This document shows, in pieces, positions 43,192-51,391 of a stretch of DNA of 64,000 nt. The notes beneath the pieces are model-generated. The model had not been told where the DNA came from and did not search any database. It saw only the letters and a list, made by a program, of their open reading frames with translations. Made by a program: the position numbers and the translations under genes. This DNA comes from Ruminococcaceae bacterium KH2T8 (GTDB lineage: Bacteria > Bacillota > Clostridia > Saccharofermentanales > Saccharofermentanaceae), in assembly GCA_900111435.1 (NCBI GenBank), contig FOIY01000005.1, positions 124,001-188,000 on the forward strand, given 5' to 3'. Numbering within the stretch: position 1 is the first letter of the stretch; each line of letters begins with the position of its first letter.

Positions 43192-45024
43192 TTATTCTTC
43201 ATCCATCATGGGGACGATCATGATCTTCTTGAGCTCTTCCCTCGGAAGGAAAGGTGCGAGGTCCTCGAGCGGAGGGCTCACGAGTGTTCCGTCGGGAAGA
43301 CGCTTTGTGCTGCTCTTAGGCTCCCAGACCTGTGTAGTATCAGTAAAGATCTCACAGAATACGGGACCGTCGAGAGCGAGTACCTCGTCTACGGTCTTCT
43401 TCATATCTTCGTTGCTCGAAGCACTATAGTATCTGTAACCGAATGCCTCGGCGAGCTTTCTGAACTCAGGGAAGGAGAGGTCACCGGACTCGGGACCGAT
43501 ACCGACCTTGCAGTGCTCCTTGAAGAGATTTGTCTGCGTGATCCTGATGGAGTGATATCCGTTATTGTTGATAAGGAAGATCTTGATCGGGAGGTTCAGA
43601 GTGATGATCGTCTGAAGCTCCTGAAGGTTCATCATGATGCTTCCGTCACCTTCGAGGCAGATGGTCTCTCTTCTTCCGCCGCCGATACATGTACCGATAG
43701 CAGCGGGAAGACCGTAACCCATGCTGGCGATGGCGCTGTTATTGGCCATACGGCTGCCCTTCTTGATCACGTATGTCTGGTTACCTACTACGCAGCAGGC
43801 ACCGTTAGATACTGCAGTAAGGGAGTTCTCGGGGAGCTTGGAAGACATATACTTAACGAATGCGTATACGTTAGCCGTGCTGCCGTTCTCTTCCCACTGG
43901 CGGGGCTGAACTACGGGGTAGTTCTTCTTCCATGAGTTGCAGATATCAAGCCAGGTGTTATCCGTAAATACCTTATCACTGCAGGCGCTGTCGAGCTTTG
44001 TAAGGAAATCCTTTGCGTCAGCCCAGACAGGCATCTCTACGTGGATAGTAGGCTTTTTAAGCTCGGCCTTGTCGATATCGACCATGATGACCTCGGCTTC
44101 TCTTGCCCATGTCTTCCAGTTGTAGCCTACCTGACGGATCGAGATCCTGGTACCAACTGCGAGGATGAGGTCGGCGTTCTGGATAGCCCAGTTACCGGGA
44201 CGGTCACCCATATTACCTGCGCGGCCGCAGTAAAGATCATTATCGTCCTCGATAAGATCTACCGCGTTCCAGTATGTAACGACGGGAATATTGAGCTTCT
44301 CGGCAACGCTCCTGAAAGCTTCATATCCGCCCGAGAGTCTGATACCGTAACCTGCGTGGAATACGGGTCTCTTGGCATTCTTTATCTTCTCGATGATCGT
44401 AGCGACAGTCTCGTCCGATACGGGAGGAGGAAGAAGTGCATCGTCCTCAGCGGGATCATAGCCTTCGAGCTCGTCTGTCTCGATATATCCGCCCTGATAG
44501 TTGACGGGGATATCGATCCATACGGGTCCGGGTCTTCCGGTAGTAGCCAGGTGCCATGCCTTCTCGAGGTTATACCTGATAGTCTTGGGATCCTCGATCA
44601 TGACGGCATACTTTGTCATGTGCTCTACGGACTTTACGATATCGTATTCCTGATCGCCCATGGCACGAAGGGGAGTCTCCGTGAACTGAAGCGCATATCT
44701 GGCGGTAGTATCGTATCTTACCTGTCCGCTTATGACGAACATGGGGATCGAGTCGAGCCATCCGCCGACAACGCCCGTAAGAGCATTCGTTCCGCCGGGG
44801 CCGGTCGTTACGCATAAAGCCGCGATCTTATTATCGAGTCTTGCATATGCCTCTGCTGCGATGGCACAAGCCTGCTCGTGATGATTGTAAGTTACTGTGA
44901 GCTTTTCGTGGTGTCCGAGTGCATCGTTAAGGTGCATTGCGCCTCCGCCTACTACACTGAATACGTCAGTTACGCCGTGTGAGGCAAGGAAATCAGCCAC
45001 ATAATCAGCAAGTCTGATCTTCAT
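43192..45024 (-). CDS. Thiamine-diphosphate enzyme, acetolactate-synthase-like
   Basis: A 610-residue enzyme of the AHAS/POX superfamily. The N-terminal Pyr domain has the catalytic-type Glu in YNHHEQACAIAAEAYARL. The central domain is intact. The C-terminal PP domain has EGDGSIMMNLQELQTIITLN, then IKIFLINNNGYHSI (the GDG-N motif that binds ThDP and Mg). There is no separate small regulatory subunit and the partner is an aldolase-like protein, so a role in isoleucine/valine synthesis is unlikely. It starts the two-gene unit, with GGAGG before ATG 45024. Confidence 0.88.
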   Translation of the reverse strand: MKIRLADYVADFLASHGVTDVFSVVGGGAMHLNDALGHHEKLTVTYNHHEQACAIAAEAYARLDNKIAALCVTTGPGGTNALTGVVGGWLDSIPMFVISGQVRYDTTARYALQFTETPLRAMGDQEYDIVKSVEHMTKYAVMIEDPKTIRYNLEKAWHLATTGRPGPVWIDIPVNYQGGYIETDELEGYDPAEDDALLPPPVSDETVATIIEKIKNAKRPVFHAGYGIRLSGGYEAFRSVAEKLNIPVVTYWNAVDLIEDDNDLYCGRAGNMGDRPGNWAIQNADLILAVGTRISIRQVGYNWKTWAREAEVIMVDIDKAELKKPTIHVEMPVWADAKDFLTKLDSACSDKVFTDNTWLDICNSWKKNYPVVQPRQWEENGSTANVYAFVKYMSSKLPENSLTAVSNGACCVVGNQTYVIKKGSRMANNSAIASMGYGLPAAIGTCIGGGRRETICLEGDGSIMMNLQELQTIITLNLPIKIFLINNNGYHSIRITQTNLFKEHCKVGIGPESGDLSFPEFRKLAEAFGYRYYSASSNEDMKKTVDEVLALDGPVFCEIFTDTTQVWEPKSSTKRLPDGTLVSPPLEDLAPFLPREELKKIMIVPMMDEE

Positions 45025-45043
45025 ATATATAAATCCTCCAAGA

Positions 45044-45070
45044 ATTATAGACCACTGATTATTATAACAA
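45044..45070 (-). promoter_or_regulatory. Promoter of the thiamine-diphosphate enzyme gene
   Basis: On the minus strand TATAAT lies at 45049-45044 with TTGTTA at 45070-45065 (15-base spacing). A second TATAAT lies at 45066-45061, so the exact start is unclear. The region is AT-rich. Confidence 0.4.
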
Positions 45071-45108
45071 GTTTATTTATTTAATACTAACCAATATAGA
45101 AGCATATA

Positions 45109-45354
45109 TCATGCTGCTCTCTTGTCTTTCTTACGGACGGGAGACTTGATGGGAGTGATATATGCTCTCTTTCTCCTCTTGGCGTTAACGGCTGCATTTC
45201 TCTGAGGGCGTACGGCTGCCTGTCTCCTGCCGCGGCTCTCGGCGAGACTACCGTAGATCTCATCCTCTTCCTTCCAGAATTCAACACACTCATATGCGGC
45301 TTTGATGAGGACGGCGGTAAAGAAGAAAAGTACTGACAAATCAAAAGGTGACAT
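45109..45354 (-). CDS. Small membrane protein with basic tail, 81 residues
   Basis: A single membrane helix (about residues 5-22, LSVLFFFTAVLIKAAYECVE) is followed by an acidic patch and a tail rich in Arg, Lys and Ala (SRGRRQAAVRPQRNAAVNAK, KRRKRAY). I do not recognise it. A nucleic-acid-binding or membrane-surface role is possible. The ribosome site GGAGGG lies 9 bases before the ATG, inside the 3' arm of a hairpin at 45363-45388. The gene is downstream of the phosphopentomutase fusion on the same strand. Confidence 0.6.
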   Translation of the reverse strand: MSPFDLSVLFFFTAVLIKAAYECVEFWKEEDEIYGSLAESRGRRQAAVRPQRNAAVNAKRRKRAYITPIKSPVRKKDKRAA

Positions 45355-45362
45355 AAGTAAAA

Positions 45363-45388
45363 CCCTCCATAAACGATCTTATGGAGGG
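45363..45388 (-). promoter_or_regulatory. Terminator-like hairpin containing the ribosome site
   Basis: A perfect 10-base inverted repeat (45363-45372 with 45379-45388) on the minus strand is followed by TTTTACTT and the ATG at 45354. Its 3' arm is the GGAGGG ribosome site of the small membrane protein. It could end transcripts from the deoB-deoC gene and hide the ribosome site in those that read through. Confidence 0.65.
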
Positions 45389-45458
45389 AGTATAGCATGC
45401 GCATAGTGTCATTAATGGGACAGTTCGAACATAATCGAACAATAATAGAACAAAAATA

Positions 45459-47291
45459 TCAGCCGAGTCCCGAAGCACCTATCCTTTCGGCGCCCGCCTC
45501 GATCATGGCCTCGGCCGCTTCTACAGTCCTTATGCCGCCTGCCGCCTTGACCCTGACGTTGGGGCCGCTGATCTTTCTCATGAGAGCTACGTCCTCGACT
45601 GTCGCACCTGCGGATCCGAATCCCGTGCTGGTCTTTATGAAGTCCGCACCCTGAACGGTAACGATATGGCAGAGGACGGTCTTCTCGGCCTTCGTAAGAT
45701 TACATGTCTCGATGATGACCTTGAGTATCGCGCCCTTTGAATGAACCGCGTCTGCGATCACTCCGATCTCGGCGCCTACAGCATTTATATCGCCGCTCTT
45801 TAAGAAGCACTGGTTGATCACCATATCGATCTCGGAAGCACCGTTATCGCAGGCATCGAGTGCCTCGAACTTCTTGACTGCCGTTGTCTGGTAGCCGTTA
45901 GGAAATCCGATGACAGTACAGATCGCGATCCTGCCTGCAGCAACGTCCGATGCGTGCTTTACGTAGCAGGGCTGGACGCATACGCTCGCGGCGCCTGCGG
46001 CTACAGCCTTTTCGACGAGTGCCGTTATGTCATCGGCGGTCGCTGTCACCTTGAGGTTCGTCATGTCGACATAGGACATGATGTTGTCCTTTGAAGGGAC
46101 GTGGCTGTTCGCGGCGGGGGTGTAGGCTTTCGTGAAGGAAGGTGCGAGGAGTGCATCGTATGCGATATTTGCCACGTGTGAGAATCCCGCCATATAGCCC
46201 AGGTTGTGAGGAACGTCGTGACCTTCGCCGTAGACGAGGACGGGTACGCATTCCCTGGAGTGGTCGGTGGATTCCGTGGAAGGATCGCATCCGTGATCGG
46301 CCGTTATGATCAGGAGATCGTCCTTATTAAGAAGGTCCAATACCTTTCCGAGTCCGTCGTCGAACTCGTGCATGGCCGTGGCATATCCTTCGATATCGTT
46401 TCTGTGGCCGTACTTCATGTCGAAGTCGACGAGATTAACGTAGCAAAGGCCGTGGAAATCCCTGTCCATGAACTCGATGAGCTTCGCGATGCCCTCGGTG
46501 TTTCCCGATGTGGGATTAGATTCCGTGACACCTCTGCCGGCAAAGAGATCATTGATCTTTCCTACGGAGATAACGTCGAGCCCCTCGTTTTTTAAGACGT
46601 CATTTAGGGTAGCCGAAGGAGCCTCGAGAGAGTAGTCGTGTCTTCTCGGAGTCCTGGTGAAATTACCGGGCTCGCCCGTGAAAGGTCTTGCGATTATCCT
46701 GCCTACGGCATGTTCGCCCGTCATGATCTCGCGGGCGCTCCTGCAGTATTCATAGAGTGTCTCGACGGGGACGATATCCTCGTGAGCCGCGATCTGAAGG
46801 ACGCTGTCAGCGGAAGTGTAGACGATCAGAGCGCCTGTCTTCATGTGCTCTTCGCCGTAGTCGCGGATGACGTCGGTGCCGCTATAGGGCTTATTACAGA
46901 GGATGTCCCTGCCTGTTGCCTTTTTGAGCTTATCTAAGATCTCCTGAGGAAATCCCTCAGGGTAAGTGGGGAGGGGCTTACTCGATGTAACGCCTGCCAT
47001 TTCCCAGTGACCGATGGTAGAATCCTTTCCTGCCGACAGCTCCCTGATCCTGCCGTAGCTGCCGATCGGGGAAGGAAGGCTCTCCTGTGCATCGATCCAG
47101 CTCGTGATACGGCTGTCGTCGTGGCCGTCTATGTGCCAGAGTCCCATCCTCGCAAGGTTGGGGAAAGCGTCGTTTGAATATGAACAGACTGCCGCGAGGG
47201 TGTTGCTGCCCTCATCTCCGAAAGCTGCCGCATCGGGCGCAAGTCCTATTCCGAAACTGTCAAGAACAACGATAAATACGCGTTTTGCCAT
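45459..47291 (-). CDS. Phosphopentomutase-deoxyribose-phosphate aldolase fusion
   Basis: A 610-residue bifunctional enzyme of deoxynucleoside breakdown. Residues 1 to about 388 are phosphopentomutase (VVLDSFGIG, DEGSNTLA, DSTIGHWEMAGV, NLVDFDMKYGHRND, ITADHGCDP, TDHSRECVP), which converts deoxyribose-1-phosphate to the 5-phosphate. Residues about 392-610 are class I deoxyribose-phosphate aldolase (YVDMTNLKV, VCVQPCYV, IGFPNGYQTT, the Schiff-base region FIKTSTGFG, and KAAGGIRT), which splits the product into acetaldehyde and glyceraldehyde-3-phosphate. The two domains are in one frame with a short linker and no sign of error. AGGAGAG lies eight bases before the ATG. Confidence 0.95.
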   Translation of the reverse strand: MAKRVFIVVLDSFGIGLAPDAAAFGDEGSNTLAAVCSYSNDAFPNLARMGLWHIDGHDDSRITSWIDAQESLPSPIGSYGRIRELSAGKDSTIGHWEMAGVTSSKPLPTYPEGFPQEILDKLKKATGRDILCNKPYSGTDVIRDYGEEHMKTGALIVYTSADSVLQIAAHEDIVPVETLYEYCRSAREIMTGEHAVGRIIARPFTGEPGNFTRTPRRHDYSLEAPSATLNDVLKNEGLDVISVGKINDLFAGRGVTESNPTSGNTEGIAKLIEFMDRDFHGLCYVNLVDFDMKYGHRNDIEGYATAMHEFDDGLGKVLDLLNKDDLLIITADHGCDPSTESTDHSRECVPVLVYGEGHDVPHNLGYMAGFSHVANIAYDALLAPSFTKAYTPAANSHVPSKDNIMSYVDMTNLKVTATADDITALVEKAVAAGAASVCVQPCYVKHASDVAAGRIAICTVIGFPNGYQTTAVKKFEALDACDNGASEIDMVINQCFLKSGDINAVGAEIGVIADAVHSKGAILKVIIETCNLTKAEKTVLCHIVTVQGADFIKTSTGFGSAGATVEDVALMRKISGPNVRVKAAGGIRTVEAAEAMIEAGAERIGASGLG

Positions 47292-47443
47292 GTTTTTGTC
47301 TCTCCTGAAACTATACTTTTTTACACTATTGATTATATCTCAAAGTGCATAATGCCCGTTATATGTAAAGACGAATCTTTGACAATTCCGATAAACCCCG
47401 AAATGGTGTTTTTAAACTGCCTATATATTATAATTCTCCCGTA

Positions 47444-47476
47444 CGCTCGGTGATTAGAGGGAATCACGGGCGTTTT
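47444..47476 (+). terminator. Attenuator-like hairpin in the LtaS-like leader
   Basis: A stem of about 11 pairs with one bulge (47444-47455 with 47462-47472) is followed by TTTT, just after a consensus TATAAT at 47429-47434 and 22 bases before the coding start. It could stop transcripts early. The rest of the divergent gap 47292-47494 shows no gene. Confidence 0.5.
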
Positions 47477-47494
47477 CAAACGGGTTTATGTATT

Positions 47495-50137
47495 ATGAAG
47501 AAAGATTATAAATTGTTGGGTCCGGTCTCACTGACCGACCGTAAGAGCAGGTATATCGCTGCGGCACTTCTCCTTGTTGTGTTGCTCGCTATCCTTATAA
47601 CTAATTTCGGCGCTTTCAAGGATACGAGGATCGCTACGTGCGTAGGTACGAGGACCGAGAGAACGGGCATAATGACGGCCGAGCCTCTCGTTCAGAGATT
47701 CGTTCCGAGGGGAAAGGTCATCGAGTATATCGAGATCCATTTCGCCGACTGTATCACCGATGAAGGCGAGATCGTATTTACTATCGAGAACAATAAGGGC
47801 GAGGAACTCTACCGTGAGGTCATCCCCATGTCCGAATTGAGCGGCGATGTCTATTACCGCTTCGAACTTGATGATTTTCAGGTAAAAAAGGGCGGCACAT
47901 ATTACTTCAAGGTGCTCGCTCAGGGAATGCCCAACTGGGATGCTCCCAAGCTCTGGCTTTCGAACAACGTAAAGGACGAGGTCAAGGATGTTGTCTTCAG
48001 GACACAGCCTTATGACAAGCGTCTTCAGACAAATACCGAGATCGGCTATGCGCAGTTCCACTATACGGCTTTCGCCGTTTCCCTGGGATGCATCCTGCTT
48101 TCGGTCGGTACGGTCCTTCTTAAGCTCAACATAAGTGCCGAGAAGAGAAGGAAGATCTGTTACCTCATCATGTTACTGATGCCTCTTATCATGTACATGA
48201 TCGTAGAGAGCCTCAATAACGGATCGGTATTCAAGAAGACCCCGATCGTATGGATCATCAACTACATCCTCTACTTTGCGATCTACTGCATGTTCTTCGC
48301 GATCACCAACAGACTCAGGTTCACGGTCCTTTTCTCCAATACCCTGATCTTCCTGATCGCGCTTACGAACTTCTATAAGCTCGAGTTCAGAGGCGAGCCT
48401 TTTACCTTAAGTGACTTCGCGCAGCTTCGTACTGCCGTGAACGTATCTTCCGAGTACGATTTCTCGCTTCGCTACATGATCATCTGTATGGGATGTATCT
48501 TCCTTCTCGTTACCGCAGTCGTATCGAGATTCAGATACAGCATTCGTAAGGTGAGATACCGCCTGATGCTCGGCGGAGTTACCGTAGTAGTAGGTACGCT
48601 CCTCGTAGCGGCACTCTTTAATACCGACAGATATTCCGCATCCAAGGACTCTCTCATGAAGAGGCTCGGTATCGTAAATAATATCTGGAACCAGCCTAAG
48701 AACTTCACGGACAACGGCGTGCTCGTGGCTATCACCATGAATGCCAAGTATCTTACGGTCGAGACGCCTGCCGTCTATAACATCGAGAACCTCGATCACG
48801 TAGTCGAGGACGTTCACGATAATTACGGCGTGAACCTTCTTACGGGCGAGCCTCTTACACAGATGCAGAGGACGGACGTACTCGTTCCCGGTGAAAGGAT
48901 GCCCAATATCATCTGCATCATGGACGAGTCATACTGCGACTTTTCACAGTTCGACAATATCGAGATGACGAAGGAATATTCTCCTTTCATGGATTCTCTT
49001 TGCGATAATCCCAACGTCATAAGAGGAGACCTCTACGTATCCACATACGGCGGCGGTACGGCTAACTCAGAGTTCGAGTTCCTTACGGGTAACACGATGG
49101 TCGGTATGCCTGCCGGAAGTATCCCTTATCAGCAGTACTTGAGCGGTGAGACGGGCTGCGTTCCGAGGACGCTTCATAACCTCGGTTATCGTACGGTAGC
49201 TATCCACCCTTATCTCGGAAGCGGATGGAACAGACCCCTCGTATACGAGAGCATGGCTTTCGACGAGTTCCTCGATATCGAGTCTTTCCCTGATGCCGAG
49301 TACATCAGATCTTATGTAAGCGACGCATGCTCTTTCGACAAGGTCATCGATGTATATGAGGACAACAGGGATAACGGTGACGGATCACCTATCTTCATCT
49401 TCAACGTAACGATGCAGAACCACGGTTCTTATTCCAAGAGCTATACGAACTTTGAGCCCGATGTTTTCCTGGCATCCGATCCCGGAGCTTATCCCGAGGC
49501 TGAGCAGTATTTCTCCGTAGCAAGAAATACCGACGATGCGATAAGGGATCTCGTTACTTATTTCTCTAACTGCGACGAGCCTACGGTCATCTGCTTCTTC
49601 GGCGACCATCTCCCGAGCTTCCACGACGGATTCTACGAGATGGAGCTCGGCGTAAACGACACGGCTGATCTTACTCCCGAGCAGATGCAGAAGCTCTACA
49701 TGACAGACTACTTTGTCTGGGCAAACTATCCCGTGAGCATGCCTGACATCGAGCGCGTATCCCTTAACTACCTGTCCACGATCGTGATGCAGGTCGCAGG
49801 CATCCCTCTTACGGAATACCAGCTGTTCCTTACTAACATGTACGGAGAATATCCCGTACTCACAACGGCTGGTATCAGGGATATGAACGGCAATTACCTC
49901 GGAGGAACTGAGATCCTCGAAGGTGTTGATATTTGGAACTACTACACGGTACTTGAATACAATAACGTATTCGGCGACGACGAAAGATATGCTCCCGTAT
50001 TCGACTGGCCGCTCGGAACCGCGGAGCTCCTCGATCCCGAGACGGTAAGTGGCAACTCCACCGAAGAGGTTGACGCGCTTCCTCCCGAGACATCGACGGA
50101 GCACACGATCCAGACAGAGGAATCGGAAGTCGGATGA
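47495..50137 (+). CDS. LtaS-like sulfatase-family membrane enzyme
   Basis: An 880-residue protein. About six membrane helices lie in the first 360 residues, with a large external loop between helices one and two (about 45-185). The extracellular catalytic domain begins at PNIICIMDESYCDFSQFDNI, has the nucleophile Thr in STYGGGTANSEFEFL and later HPYLGSGWNR and CFFGDHLPS, as in LtaS. Such enzymes transfer glycerol-phosphate from phosphatidylglycerol to a polymer. It is longer than LtaS (about 640) because of the extra N-terminal part. ATG 47495 is preferred because the basic n-region MKKDYKLLG begins there; the ribosome site is weak. Confidence 0.85.
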   Translation: MKKDYKLLGPVSLTDRKSRYIAAALLLVVLLAILITNFGAFKDTRIATCVGTRTERTGIMTAEPLVQRFVPRGKVIEYIEIHFADCITDEGEIVFTIENNKGEELYREVIPMSELSGDVYYRFELDDFQVKKGGTYYFKVLAQGMPNWDAPKLWLSNNVKDEVKDVVFRTQPYDKRLQTNTEIGYAQFHYTAFAVSLGCILLSVGTVLLKLNISAEKRRKICYLIMLLMPLIMYMIVESLNNGSVFKKTPIVWIINYILYFAIYCMFFAITNRLRFTVLFSNTLIFLIALTNFYKLEFRGEPFTLSDFAQLRTAVNVSSEYDFSLRYMIICMGCIFLLVTAVVSRFRYSIRKVRYRLMLGGVTVVVGTLLVAALFNTDRYSASKDSLMKRLGIVNNIWNQPKNFTDNGVLVAITMNAKYLTVETPAVYNIENLDHVVEDVHDNYGVNLLTGEPLTQMQRTDVLVPGERMPNIICIMDESYCDFSQFDNIEMTKEYSPFMDSLCDNPNVIRGDLYVSTYGGGTANSEFEFLTGNTMVGMPAGSIPYQQYLSGETGCVPRTLHNLGYRTVAIHPYLGSGWNRPLVYESMAFDEFLDIESFPDAEYIRSYVSDACSFDKVIDVYEDNRDNGDGSPIFIFNVTMQNHGSYSKSYTNFEPDVFLASDPGAYPEAEQYFSVARNTDDAIRDLVTYFSNCDEPTVICFFGDHLPSFHDGFYEMELGVNDTADLTPEQMQKLYMTDYFVWANYPVSMPDIERVSLNYLSTIVMQVAGIPLTEYQLFLTNMYGEYPVLTTAGIRDMNGNYLGGTEILEGVDIWNYYTVLEYNNVFGDDERYAPVFDWPLGTAELLDPETVSGNSTEEVDALPPETSTEHTIQTEESEVG

Positions 50138-50162
50138 TCAAAGAGAATAAAGAGGACAGATA

Positions 50163-51314
50163 ATGAGCGAGAACGAAACAAACGATATATTAGATGATGA
50201 GATAAGCTTTAAGGACATGGACCTTTCGCCCGAACTTCTCGGTGCGCTCAAGAAGATGGGGGTCAAGAGGCCCACGACGGTACAGCAGAAGGCCATCCCG
50301 CTTCTTATGGACAACATGAGCCTTATCGCAAAGGCACCTACGGGCACGGGAAAGACTTTCGCTTTCTCGATCCCGATCCTTGAATATCTCAATATGAATG
50401 CCGACTTTGTTCAGGCCCTCATCCTTTGCCCTACAAGAGAGCTCGCGCTCCAGATCACATCGGAGATCAAGGGCCTCGCGCGTCTCATCAAGGGCTTTAA
50501 CGCTTGTGCCATCATCGGCGGTCAGAGCATGAATATCCAGAAGGAAAAGCTCGCAAAGAAGCCCCAGGTAGTAGTAGCAACTCCCGGAAGACTTCTGGAC
50601 CTTGCCGCAAGGAACATGATCGACATCAGCAACATCTATACTCTCGTACTCGACGAGGCTGACGAGATGCTCAAGATGGGATTTATCAAGGATATCAAGC
50701 GCATCATGGCCATCACGCCTTCCGATAAGCAGATCGCACTCTTCTCGGCTACGATGCCCAGAGAGATCCTCGACATCACATGGCAGTTCATGGAGGGCGC
50801 GGCCGAGATCGACGTAATGCCCAAGGCCGAGGACCATCCCGACATCGACGAATATGTCGTATATATCCCCGAGAAGGACAAGCTCGACGCGATCGTAAGG
50901 ATCCTCGACGAGCAGAAGCTTCGAAAAGCTATCGTCTTCTGTAACACCAGGACTCAGACTGAGAAGGTGGCAGACAGGCTCGAAGCGCGCGGCATCTCCT
51001 GTAAGCTCCTTCACGGAAGCATCGGTCAGGGCACGAGAAACCGCGTCATGGATGCATACCGTAAGGATAAGTTCGACGTACTCGTTGCAACAGACGTAGT
51101 AGCAAGAGGTATCGACGTCGACGATATCGAGGCGGTATTTAATTACGATATCCCCACCGAGAACGAATTCTACCTTCACAGGATCGGCAGAACGGCCCGC
51201 GCAGGCAAGTCCGGAAAGGCCTTCTCGCTCGTTGCCTTTAAGGAGAGAGACAGGATGGAGCAGATCGTAAGATACACTGCGTGCGATCCCGAAGAATACA
51301 CCTTAAATCAATAA
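50163..51314 (+). CDS. DEAD-box RNA helicase
   Basis: A 383-residue helicase that unwinds short RNA duplexes with ATP. Motifs in order: Q motif (RPTTVQQKAIP), APTGTGKT (I), PTRELALQ (Ia), TPGR (Ib), VLDEADEML (II), SAT (III), IVFCNTRTQ (IV), TDVVARGIDVDD (V), HRIGRTARAG (VI). It is a compact core without the RNA-binding tail of DbpA/CsdA. It starts 25 bases after the LtaS-like gene and may be cotranscribed with it. RNA-fold remodelling is relevant to the many leader hairpins here, but no direct link is shown. Confidence 0.93.
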   Translation: MSENETNDILDDEISFKDMDLSPELLGALKKMGVKRPTTVQQKAIPLLMDNMSLIAKAPTGTGKTFAFSIPILEYLNMNADFVQALILCPTRELALQITSEIKGLARLIKGFNACAIIGGQSMNIQKEKLAKKPQVVVATPGRLLDLAARNMIDISNIYTLVLDEADEMLKMGFIKDIKRIMAITPSDKQIALFSATMPREILDITWQFMEGAAEIDVMPKAEDHPDIDEYVVYIPEKDKLDAIVRILDEQKLRKAIVFCNTRTQTEKVADRLEARGISCKLLHGSIGQGTRNRVMDAYRKDKFDVLVATDVVARGIDVDDIEAVFNYDIPTENEFYLHRIGRTARAGKSGKAFSLVAFKERDRMEQIVRYTACDPEEYTLNQ

Positions 51315-51343
51315 AAAAGTACAAAAATATAACAGTTAACATA

Positions 51344-51391
51344 CCTTCGATAAGATAAAATCAGGATGAAACATCTTATCGGAGGTTTTTT
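51344..51391 (+). promoter_or_regulatory. Terminator hairpin whose 3' arm is the GH3 ribosome site
   Basis: A 13-base-pair stem (51344-51356 with 51373-51385, one G-U) is followed by TTTTTT and the GH3 ATG at 51392. The GGAGG ribosome site at 51381-51385 forms the base of the stem. It can end the helicase transcript and, in read-through messages, mask the start of the GH3 gene. Confidence 0.75.

Noticed and set aside
50190-51179. Long minus-strand open frame (329 codons)
   Set aside because: It mirrors the DEAD-box helicase gene, whose nine motifs are intact on the plus strand.
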